From Wenzhouxiangella limi (GTDB lineage Bacteria > Pseudomonadota > Gammaproteobacteria > Xanthomonadales > Wenzhouxiangellaceae), in the NCBI RefSeq assembly GCF_010499265.1, contig NZ_JAAGSC010000042.1:10389-74388 (forward strand): DNA of 64,000 nt, given 5' to 3'. The notes below the pieces were generated by a model. The model was not told the DNA's origin. It ran no database searches and saw only the letters and a list, made by a program, of their open reading frames with translations. Positions 8,555-15,948 of the stretch are shown one piece after another. Each line of letters starts with the position of its first letter. Position 1 is the first letter of the stretch. Both the position numbers and the translations under genes were made by a program.

Positions 8555-9820
8555 TTAGGAAAAGATTCTTAAAGGCTTGGTGATTTTCCAGGATTTGCTG
8601 TTTTTCAGGGCCTGGATGGTGTCGTGGGCTGCCTCGACGGTGTCGGGCAGCGGCTGTTTCTCGCTGGCTGCAGGGCCTGCGCCAAAGACCCGCAAGAACC
8701 AGCGCAGCGGCCGGGTCAGGCGCCAGGAATAGCTGTTGTAGATGGCCCGGATGGTGTCATGGGCAGCGTGGAGCTCGGCCGTGTCTTGCCACGGGCTGGC
8801 CTGCTGGGTGCTTTGCAGGTAGTAGTGCTCCAGCTCTTCCTGGACGTGGTGCAGCTGCTGCAACAGCAGCTCGTTTTCTTCCTGCAGGTCCTGGAGGGCC
8901 GGGTCGTTTTTGCCGGATTCCTGGCCGGCCGATTCCAGCTGTTTGCGCAGCTGGTCGTACTGCTTTTGGGCCTGGGCCAGTTTTTCTTCGCTTTGTTTGG
9001 CCTGCAAAAAGTGGCTTTGCAGTTCTTCTTGCACCTGGTGCAGCTGGGTGAGCAACAGCTCGTTTTCTTCTTTGAGCTCTTCGGCTGTCTGAGCTTTGTG
9101 CTGGACTTGCTGGAGTTTTTGGCGGGTTTTTTCCAGCTCGACCCTGGAGGTCGTGTCGACGCTGTGGCGGTATTCGGCAAAAACCTGGTCGATGGCCGGC
9201 AATAAGATGTTTTGGGCAGAGCGCAGCGGTAACGCGGTGGCGGTCAGCTCTGCAGCCAGATTGCGGGCCTCACTTGATTGCCAGATGGCGTTTTCGGCCA
9301 TCATGCGCAGCACGGCGCTGGGCAGGGCCGGCGCGGCGGCTTGAGCGGGAACCTCTTGCAGCTGTAACTGCAAACGCTGGCTGACGGTGTCCAGCAGGGC
9401 TGGCGTATCGGCCAGGGCCGGTTCGGCAAACAGCAAGCTGACCCGCCGCCGATGCCGCCGAATGACCGCCAGCACCGGTTGGGCCGACTCCAGCCATTGC
9501 GCCAGCGCTGTCTTGGGCGCCATGCCCTCGCCCAGCCGGCGCGCCACGGCCACGACCGGCAGGCGCATCAGCAGCAGCAGATGGCCTTGAGGGTGTTCTG
9601 CCATCCAGTCCGAGACCTCGGCCAGGTCGCCGATCTGGTCCTGGCTGATCAGTTGTGGTTGCCCGCATGGGTCGCTTTGGGCAGCCTGGTCGGATAGTCC
9701 GGCGGCCTTTAGCGCATCAAAAAAGGCGGCCTGGTGGGTGGGCAAGGTGGCCGCCACAATCACGCTCTGCGGCGTTTGGATCGCGGCCAGCCTGCGGGTG
9801 CTGGTTTGGTGGTCGCTCAT
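8555..9820 (-). CDS. Coiled-coil polysaccharide-cluster protein with tandem SWxxTxPLR tails
   Basis: About 421 residues. The first 180 or so form a globular domain containing VLAVIRRHRRRVSLL. It is shared with the C-terminal half of the protein at 43433-45400 and has no function known to me. Two near-identical heptad blocks follow (ENELLLTQLHQVQEELQ and ENELLLQQLHHVQEELE). The end has two copies of a tail motif, SWRLTRPLRW and SWKITKPLR, each preceded by AAHDTI. The tails are probably amphipathic and may touch the membrane. I chose the ATG at 9820, downstream of the ops element; an open frame continues upstream to 10003 through the leader. First gene of its operon. Confidence 0.6.
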   Translation of the reverse strand: MSDHQTSTRRLAAIQTPQSVIVAATLPTHQAAFFDALKAAGLSDQAAQSDPCGQPQLISQDQIGDLAEVSDWMAEHPQGHLLLLMRLPVVAVARRLGEGMAPKTALAQWLESAQPVLAVIRRHRRRVSLLFAEPALADTPALLDTVSQRLQLQLQEVPAQAAAPALPSAVLRMMAENAIWQSSEARNLAAELTATALPLRSAQNILLPAIDQVFAEYRHSVDTTSRVELEKTRQKLQQVQHKAQTAEELKEENELLLTQLHQVQEELQSHFLQAKQSEEKLAQAQKQYDQLRKQLESAGQESGKNDPALQDLQEENELLLQQLHHVQEELEHYYLQSTQQASPWQDTAELHAAHDTIRAIYNSYSWRLTRPLRWFLRVFGAGPAASEKQPLPDTVEAAHDTIQALKNSKSWKITKPLRIFS

Positions 9821-9933
9821 GTGGGTCTCGGCAGGCAGGAGATACCTTGGATAATTTACAGTGCTGAACATTTCAGTGTGATGAATTCCCCAAAAAGCAC
9901 CCTTTTTCGGTAATCTGCCTGAGGGGGCTTCAG

Positions 9934-9952
9934 GCACGCTACCGCCCTTGGG
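9934..9952 (-). promoter_or_regulatory. ops/JUMPStart element (RfaH recruitment site), copy 1
   Basis: The minus strand reads CCCAAGGGCGGTAGCGTGC. It contains GGCGGTAGCGTG, the operon polarity suppressor core that recruits the antiterminator RfaH in long LPS and capsule operons. It lies in the leader about 115 bases before the coding start at 9820. An A/T-rich hairpin (CCGAAAAAG pairing with CTTTTTGG) follows at 9890-9909 and could be a pausing or attenuation structure. The same 19 bases recur at 21470-21488. Confidence 0.75.
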
Positions 9953-10026
9953 CGCCCCCACCGTTTTCGCGATTGCCAATAGCTGGCATACCCTCGTCAT
10001 CAAAGGGTCATCGCCAACACGTTTAA

Positions 10027-10032
10027 AGTATA
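10027..10032 (-). promoter_or_regulatory. Candidate -10 box for the 9820 operon
   Basis: TATACT on the minus strand lies about 75 bases upstream of the ops element, the right place for the operon promoter. No good -35 hexamer is visible 16-18 bases upstream, so an activator may be needed or the call may be wrong. Confidence 0.35.
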
Positions 10033-10275
10033 CCGAACTTTAACGCGCCTATAGCACCTGGATTGGCGCGGGTTCGACGGGTTGTCCGGTTTCGGCAACG
10101 GGTGTTTTTGGTCGGCGAGCAGTTGCTGGACGCCGAATGTCATAATATGTCACAGGGCACGGAGTAGCGGCAATCGACCCTAATCGCCCCCTCAACATCC
10201 AAGACATATTGATGGCAGCATTTGTACATATCCGGTGCCACGTTTTTGTCGCCTTACCATCTGAGCACTTCGACG

Positions 10276-10983
10276 ATGATAACCAGGAAGGAAAGACGGA
10301 CTTCAAACTTGGAGTCTCTCGAAGCCATTTTTGTCCACATCCCGAAAACGGCAGGAGTGACCCTGCGGCAAGTATTAACAGATTTGTACGGCCCATCAGC
10401 GGTTTTTTTGTCTTATCATCGAAAAGTCGAAGGCATACGACCGGATATAGCACAATCAGTTCCACCGGGCACACGCGTTCTGGCAGGCCACTTCACCTTC
10501 CGTCAGATAGAACATCTTTACGACCCCCGACGCCATAAAATTTTTACCTTCGTTCGCGAACCGCTAGCACGTTTTGTTTCTTACTACTATCATCTAAAAC
10601 GTCATGCTCACACAACGCAAGCGACCCGAATAGAGAAAGCTCGCAAGCACGAACCTCTTTGGATATATGCCGCAAACCCTTTTTACTTTAATGTCATCCA
10701 TAAATACACAAAAGGTCTAGATTTAGATGACTGGAACTTTATCGGCAGACAAGAAACTTTCGACACTGACCTTCCGAAACTTCTTGATATCTTAGGTCAA
10801 GACCTCCCAAAGAAAAAAAAAGAAAGTCTCTGCAAGCTACACTTTAATGCAAATAGAACATATCCGCCCAAAACAAGACCATTAGCTAAGCCTCTTAATT
10901 CGTGGCTTAAAATTATCAACTCGAAAGACCGTAAAGTACTAGCTCAGATTGATTTAATTAGGTCCAAGAAAGGATGGCTGTAG
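10276..10983 (+). CDS. Sulfotransferase, heparan/chondroitin type (Sulfotransfer_2)
   Basis: The protein (235 residues from the ATG at 10276) has FVHIPKTAGVTLR (about residues 19-31), the 5'-phosphosulfate loop typical of carbohydrate sulfotransferases related to heparan sulfate 2-O-sulfotransferase. FTFVREPLARFVSYYYHL follows as the 3'-phosphate-binding segment with its R and S. Such enzymes move sulfate from PAPS to a sugar hydroxyl. It is divergent from the ops-led operon and begins a run of three sulfotransferase genes. No clear Shine-Dalgarno precedes the ATG, so the start is uncertain. It is short for the family but both nucleotide motifs are intact. Confidence 0.8.
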   Translation: MITRKERRTSNLESLEAIFVHIPKTAGVTLRQVLTDLYGPSAVFLSYHRKVEGIRPDIAQSVPPGTRVLAGHFTFRQIEHLYDPRRHKIFTFVREPLARFVSYYYHLKRHAHTTQATRIEKARKHEPLWIYAANPFYFNVIHKYTKGLDLDDWNFIGRQETFDTDLPKLLDILGQDLPKKKKESLCKLHFNANRTYPPKTRPLAKPLNSWLKIINSKDRKVLAQIDLIRSKKGWL

Positions 10984-11093
10984 TTCGCCGATGGCTGGCA
11001 ACGTTTACGATTGGCAATATGGCAACCGTTACCTATAGCCAGCCAAATTTGGGATTCAACCGAACCTTGCTGCACCTAATAGCAGAGGATGGC

Positions 11094-11936
11094 ATGAAGG
11101 CTTTATTGAAAAATATTCTTCTCTTTAGCAGGTTGTACCGCTCGCCTAGGCCGTTGATAGACGACCACCATCGAACGGTCATTTCATGGTCCGCCAAAGC
11201 AGCCTGCACACGTGTCTTGATCTGGCACTACGAAAGACTTGGACTGATCGACGAGGCGCTTCAATACCATCACTGGCCACACAAATACAGAATGAATGTT
11301 CTATATAAGTCACGTCGCTATGTCGAAGGTCGGAAAAAGCTCATAAGGGAGGGCCCTCCGCTTTGGGACTATGTCAAAGTCGTTCGTGATCCTGTGAAGC
11401 GCTGCGTGTCATCCTACCGGCATGCACTAGCCCATGGATATGCCGACAAGAACATGAGCGCGGTGCTGGGTAAGAAAATAGACCATAAATATGGTTTTTC
11501 CTATGCTACGTTTCTTGAGTATCTGAAGGGCATAAATATTTCACGTTGCGATGTACATCATCAACTTCAGGCCCATCCTTTAGACAAAATCAAGTTTGGA
11601 CGCACCTGGCTTGTACACATCGATGAATATGATTTGGACACGGAGCTGGCCTCGATTGATTCAGCCCAAGGCGTTATGCTAAACAGAAAAGATTCGGTCG
11701 CAGGTGACTTTGTGCGCAAAGATGCGCACCGATATGCCATAGGCAAAAGGAAATCTGACTCATTTGATGTAGATCAGTGGTTGCGTCCCCTGAGAAAATC
11801 CGATACCGCGTCTTGGCCGAAACAAGCACTTGAAAAGGCACCAGAAGCCAGAGAGATCGTTGGTAAACTCTATGGTCATGACTACCGAACCATATCAGAA
11901 TTGAAAAATCGATCAGAAAGATTTGAAGCAGACTAA
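11094..11936 (+). CDS. Sulfotransferase-family protein
   Basis: About 280 residues. VISWSAKAACTRVLIWHYE near the N-terminus takes the place of the phosphosulfate loop, and YVKVVRDPVKRCVSSYRHAL is a good 3'-phosphate segment. The layout resembles Sulfotransfer_2-type carbohydrate sulfotransferases. I prefer the ATG at 11094 because AGAGG lies five bases upstream. An in-frame ATG at 10974 overlaps the end of the previous gene but has a badly spaced ribosome site. It probably acts in the cytoplasm on glycan or a lipid-linked precursor. Its middle differs from the neighbouring sulfotransferase, so another acceptor position is likely. Confidence 0.7.
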   Translation: MKALLKNILLFSRLYRSPRPLIDDHHRTVISWSAKAACTRVLIWHYERLGLIDEALQYHHWPHKYRMNVLYKSRRYVEGRKKLIREGPPLWDYVKVVRDPVKRCVSSYRHALAHGYADKNMSAVLGKKIDHKYGFSYATFLEYLKGINISRCDVHHQLQAHPLDKIKFGRTWLVHIDEYDLDTELASIDSAQGVMLNRKDSVAGDFVRKDAHRYAIGKRKSDSFDVDQWLRPLRKSDTASWPKQALEKAPEAREIVGKLYGHDYRTISELKNRSERFEAD

Positions 11937-12009
11937 GACGTTAGTCTAAACAGCGCGGCCACGCTGAATCTAAATGCTCTAGGGAGCCTCTGGATAGGGC
12001 ACCGGTTTT

Positions 12010-12350
12010 GCGATGCTGGGGTCAGTTGGCTGCAACACGTTGATTTCAGATGAAACATCTGATACTGCGTTAGGGCAGCATTGTGGATGCCAGCATCTTT
12101 ACGGCACCGAGCTCGACAAAGAATGCCGACAAGCAGCGGGATCCGGAGATGCACCAGACCACGAAAGCAAACCAGTGGCACTGCGGCATGAAGGTGTATA
12201 TCGGTGTCGATGATGAACTGACGGTCGCAAACAAGCTTCTGCATGGTCAGGAGAAGCGGGTCTACGGTGATGCCGGCTCGGCTATCGTGGCATCGAGAAA
12301 CGGCAAGCGCATCAGGCGCGCAGAAAATGCCGCTGACGTAGGTTCAGTAC
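12010..12350 (+). pseudogene. IS5-family transposase remnant
   Basis: The frame from 12083 reads [20 protein letters not shown] after [20 protein letters not shown]. These are diagnostic stretches of the IS5-family DDE domain (the usual form is [16 protein letters not shown]). Upstream and downstream parts of the transposase are missing or frameshifted. The region 11937-12560, between two sulfotransferase genes, holds only this relic as far as I can see. Confidence 0.7.
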
Positions 12351-12560
12351 GTTCGGAGTCCGCCCATAAAGCGGCATCCGGCCAAAAATTGATTAGAAAA
12401 CGAGCAAGAAAATCGCGCACAATCTATACCAGCCCTTCCCTTCCGGGAGAGCGAGTTAGGCGAAAATCATCGTTATTCAGAGACTCTTTAGCGCTGTTGG
12501 ATGCATTCAGCCACATCGAAACAGCTCATCATATTTCCATAAATAGTAATGGGGCTTTCC

Positions 12561-13739
12561 ATGGTTGATAAAGTGATTCTTCATATCGGTATGCATAAAA
12601 CCGGCTCGACGTCGATTCAGGAAGCGCTCAAAGACTACGACGATGGCAAGACATTCTATGCACCATTTCAAGAAGCCAACCACTCGGCTGCTATTCGATC
12701 TGCTTTCTCCAAGAGACCAGAAGACTTTCACTCTTGGCGGAAGCTCGGCCTGGATCGATCGGAGGTCCTCAGTCGCCGCAACCAATACAGGAGTCAATTG
12801 GTCAGTGATCTGAAAAGAAAGGATCGGGACCAGCTCATCATCTCTGGTGAAGACATCGGCTTGCTTGAAGAAGCGGGAAAACATGAGCTTGTTGAACTCT
12901 TAAATCGACATGCCAAAATCATTCAGGTGGTGTGTTACATCAGAGCACCGATGGAATTCGCCGCATCGTATTTGCAGCAGCAGATTAAAACTGGGAGGAA
13001 ATCGCTTCCTGAACTAATTAAGACCGATTATAAGAAGCGTCTTACTTTCTTCAAAGAGCATCTACCAACGGACCAAATCATTGTCAAATCCTTTAACCGG
13101 CAAACCTTGCAGCGGGGTTGTGTCGTATCCGATTTCTGCCGTACCTGCGGCATTGACAGCACACAAGTACCAAAATCAAGGTTAAACGAAAGCCTGAGCG
13201 CACCGGCCTTGAAGCTCCTGTATTCATTTAACAGGAGCAACGGCTGTTATCAAGGTGATCTAGTGACTCATCGGGCCCACCACCTGTTGATTCAATGGAT
13301 AGCTCACGATTACCGAACAGGTCCGGGCATTAAACAAAGCCGCTTCCTCCCGATGAGCGATTTTTCCGAGCTGGACTACTTGCGCGACAAGTTCGGGCTC
13401 CATTTTGAACCTCCCAACCCCCAGATCCACTCTGGCGATCAGTCACTTGAGGCCTGGTTGACTGACACCAGCGACATTGACATGGAACCTTTGAATCAAC
13501 GTCTCGCGCAGATCGGAGTCAATAGCCAAAATAAATCTGTTGATTTTCTTCTTAACAGGCTGTATTACCACGCACTTGTGGTTACCGCCTTACGCCATCA
13601 ACAAGTCCGCATCCAACCGAACATGATTAGCCGGGGACTATTGAGGGATGTCATAAAAAGCCTCTTCATTGCGACATTCAACACCATCAGGCGAAGGATT
13701 TTCACACCTGCTCACCGACGCGCAGACCGCAATGGGTAA
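12561..13739 (+). CDS. Sulfotransferase-like P-loop protein
   Basis: The protein (392 residues from 12561) begins [19 protein letters not shown], a textbook phosphosulfate-binding loop. [20 protein letters not shown] then SYLQQQIK occupies the second phosphate-binding position. GGGG six bases before the ATG at 12561 supports this start over the one at 12549. The C-terminal 200 residues are not recognised. The gene converges on the RgpF-like gene, with stop codons overlapping by about 38 bases. Together with the two upstream sulfotransferases it forms a sulfation cassette broken by the IS5 remnant. Acceptor unknown. Confidence 0.7.
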   Translation: MVDKVILHIGMHKTGSTSIQEALKDYDDGKTFYAPFQEANHSAAIRSAFSKRPEDFHSWRKLGLDRSEVLSRRNQYRSQLVSDLKRKDRDQLIISGEDIGLLEEAGKHELVELLNRHAKIIQVVCYIRAPMEFAASYLQQQIKTGRKSLPELIKTDYKKRLTFFKEHLPTDQIIVKSFNRQTLQRGCVVSDFCRTCGIDSTQVPKSRLNESLSAPALKLLYSFNRSNGCYQGDLVTHRAHHLLIQWIAHDYRTGPGIKQSRFLPMSDFSELDYLRDKFGLHFEPPNPQIHSGDQSLEAWLTDTSDIDMEPLNQRLAQIGVNSQNKSVDFLLNRLYYHALVVTALRHQQVRIQPNMISRGLLRDVIKSLFIATFNTIRRRIFTPAHRRADRNG

Positions 13740-14811
13740 CCAGGTAGCCCAGCGCGCGCTCAAAGGCATGGGCGGTGCTGCCGTCGGTGCCGCCTTGCTC
13801 GGGTTCAAAGTCGGCTGCCGTCAGGCCTAGTGCGGCTATGGCCTGAATAATGGGCGCCTTGACCCAGAAGATGGAGCCGGCGGCGAAGTTGAGCGCCTGC
13901 GGGTCCGGCTGCAGGCCGGCGCGAGCGAGCATTTGCATCGCGCGGGGCTGGTTGGCGCCCCACCATTTCGGCCCCTGCAGATGCTGCCCTTGGCAGACCA
14001 GCAGGCCAAGCTTCGGATGCTCCAGAAAGGCTTTGACCCGCGTTGCGCTGGCAGCGCCGGGCAGAACGCCACGCAGCAAGCTGTCTCGCCAGGCCGCACC
14101 GTGTTCGAGGTGGGGGGAGCGCTTGGTGTGGAGTTTGCAGACGGCGCGATAAGGATCAAGCACCCCGGCATTGATCAGATACACCCACGGAAACACGTCG
14201 CGCCCATGGTTGGGCATAAGCAGCACGGTGGCCAGCGGATAACTGCGGCTGATGGCCTCGGCCAGCTCGCGGTGGGTCGGACCGAGATCGGTAATGGTGA
14301 TGTACCAATCCATGGCAAGACCGCTGTCAGCCAGCAGTTGTTCGATTTCCGGCCACAGATCCGGGTAGTAGACGTGGACCACGGCGGCCAGATCACTGCC
14401 CGGCTCTCTTGAGCGAACCGGCGGCAGCGGCGCGGGCTTGTTTTTATCGGTCGGTGAAGGGTCGCGCGTGATCAGTTGCTGATCGCAGCCGGCTTTTAGG
14501 TAATGCAGAAAAGGCGGCAGTTGGCTGGCGGCGGCTTCGGGATTGAGGCGCAGGTAAGCCGTGGGTGAGAAATCCGGGCGCGGGAACAGGCCGGCGGCCT
14601 CGCCGAAGGCAATGTAGTGGCGCTCGGGAAGCCACAGGAATAGCGGCATCAACTGCGGGTTCTGGCGGCGGTAAAAGGCGCGATCGAACAGGCCGCTTTG
14701 CTTGAGTTGGTTTAGATAGGCGCGCTGGGTTGGGGAGAACACCAGCAAGCGCCGCAGCAGGCTGAAGACCCAGGCCTTGTGCCGAACGTAGTTTGCCAGC
14801 CGTGTCTTCAT
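13702..14811 (-). CDS. RgpF-like rhamnan synthesis protein
   Basis: The protein (369 residues from the ATG at 14811) contains AAVVHVYYPDLWPEI, DWYITITDL, NHGRDVFPWVYLIN, VCKLHTKRSPH and GSIFWVKAP in order. This is the signature series of the RgpF family (Pfam RgpF), glycosyltransferase-associated proteins found with rhamnose-rich polysaccharides. The N-terminal 90 residues include SGLFDRAFYRRQNPQL, an extension common in multidomain polysaccharide proteins. The start overlaps the upstream stop as ATGA, so it is coupled to the GT2 gene. It is the last gene of the minus run descending from 21341. The open frame extends upstream to 15330, but that part is a shadow of the GT2 gene. Confidence 0.8.
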   Translation of the reverse strand: MKTRLANYVRHKAWVFSLLRRLLVFSPTQRAYLNQLKQSGLFDRAFYRRQNPQLMPLFLWLPERHYIAFGEAAGLFPRPDFSPTAYLRLNPEAAASQLPPFLHYLKAGCDQQLITRDPSPTDKNKPAPLPPVRSREPGSDLAAVVHVYYPDLWPEIEQLLADSGLAMDWYITITDLGPTHRELAEAISRSYPLATVLLMPNHGRDVFPWVYLINAGVLDPYRAVCKLHTKRSPHLEHGAAWRDSLLRGVLPGAASATRVKAFLEHPKLGLLVCQGQHLQGPKWWGANQPRAMQMLARAGLQPDPQALNFAAGSIFWVKAPIIQAIAALGLTAADFEPEQGGTDGSTAHAFERALGYLVTHCGLRVGEQV

Positions 14812-15923
14812 CGCTCGAAGATGGTCTTTTCGCGTCCCAGCACAAAGCGACGAAAGTAGCGCCAGTAGCGGCCGAGAAAAAACTCTTGCCGGCGCAGGAT
14901 CTCGCGACGGCGGATGCGGATCGGTGCCCGGTTGCTGCGCGCGCGGCGGATTTCCGGCCAGCGCGCAGCGGTGCGCCAAAGTGCCAGCCATTGCACCTTG
15001 AGCAGACGCCAGCGGCCGGTCAGGGCCGGGACAATCAGCATGCCCAGGGTCTTTAGCATGATCCAGGGCATGTTCCAGAAGATCACCGAGGCCGGCATGA
15101 GCTTGAAATAGGCGTAGTGGATATTGACCTGGAGGGTCACGGCGTAGTCCAGATCGCGAATCTTGTCGATGCTGGCACCGACCTTGTGGCGGATTTGCGC
15201 GGCGGGCTGGTAAACCTGGCGGTAGCCGGCCAGCCAGGCGCGCAGGCCAAGCTCGGCATCTTCGTAGCCGGTGGAGTAGAACGCGTCGAACAGGCCGATG
15301 TCCTGGAGCATATCCAGGCGCAGCAGACACGCACCGCCGCAGCTGCCTTCAACGTCGGCGGGCTCGCTGAAAGTTGCAGCCGGTTCAGCCGACCCTCGCG
15401 GCAGCACCTCGCCGGTGTTGAGAAAGACATGGCCGGCATTATCCAGCAACCCGGGATTGTCGTAGCGCAGCATGCGGCTGGCCACAGCCCCCGCCCCGGT
15501 GGATTCTGCCGCCTCGACCAAGGCGGCCAACCAACCGGGTTCAGGAAACGCATCGTTATTGAGCAGAGCGACGTAGCGCGGCCTTTGTTCCGGGCCGGTA
15601 GCCAGCAGCTCGGCCAGAATGCGGTTCATCCCGAGGGCAAAGCCCAGGTTTTCGGGGTTGCGGCGCAGTTCGACCAGCCGATTGTCGCCGTAGCGGGCCT
15701 TCAGTTGGTCGTAGTCGTCGCCGTCCGAGGCGTTGTCGACCAAAATCACGCGCAGTGAAACGTCTTTGGCGGCCAACAAATGGTCGATGCAGTTGATCGT
15801 GTCGTTGAGGCCGTTCCAGTTGAGCACAACCACGGGCACAATCGTGTTGCGGGCAGAAGCAGTCACAGCGCCCTGCCCTAAGCGACTGAGCCGCAGGGCG
15901 TCTGGCGGCTGAACAGCATACAC
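14808..15923 (-). CDS. GT2 family glycosyltransferase (rhamnosyltransferase-like)
   Basis: The 371-residue product has a GT-A core: VPVVVLNWNGLNDTINCI at the start of the nucleotide fold, VILVDNASDG, YVALLNNDAFPEPGWLAAL (donor/metal site), then CGGACLLRLDMLQDIGLFD and GYEDAELGLRAWLAG (acceptor side). This pattern is usual for inverting rhamnosyl- or galactofuranosyl-type enzymes such as WbbL/RfbF. The C-terminal 110 residues are very basic with one hydrophobic stretch (MPWIMLKTLGMLIVPAL) and may bind the membrane. Its stop overlaps the start of the RgpF-like gene, and the pairing suggests rhamnose addition. The start at 15923 is not strongly supported. Confidence 0.8.
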   Translation of the reverse strand: MYAVQPPDALRLSRLGQGAVTASARNTIVPVVVLNWNGLNDTINCIDHLLAAKDVSLRVILVDNASDGDDYDQLKARYGDNRLVELRRNPENLGFALGMNRILAELLATGPEQRPRYVALLNNDAFPEPGWLAALVEAAESTGAGAVASRMLRYDNPGLLDNAGHVFLNTGEVLPRGSAEPAATFSEPADVEGSCGGACLLRLDMLQDIGLFDAFYSTGYEDAELGLRAWLAGYRQVYQPAAQIRHKVGASIDKIRDLDYAVTLQVNIHYAYFKLMPASVIFWNMPWIMLKTLGMLIVPALTGRWRLLKVQWLALWRTAARWPEIRRARSNRAPIRIRRREILRRQEFFLGRYWRYFRRFVLGREKTIFER

Positions 15924-15948
15924 ATGCCTGGAGCCGCGGCCAGGGCCG

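Noticed and set aside
9821-10003. N-terminal extension of the coiled-coil protein
   Set aside because: It would place the ops element inside the coding region, and its translation has no resemblance to the paralog.
10049-10474. 141-codon minus-strand ORF in the leader/divergent region
   Set aside because: It overlaps the sulfotransferase gene on the other strand, has no ribosome site and no recognisable motif.
14812-15330. Upstream extension of the RgpF-like frame
   Set aside because: Pro/Arg-rich translation lying antiparallel in frame to the GT2 gene. The ATGA overlap at 14811 gives a better start.
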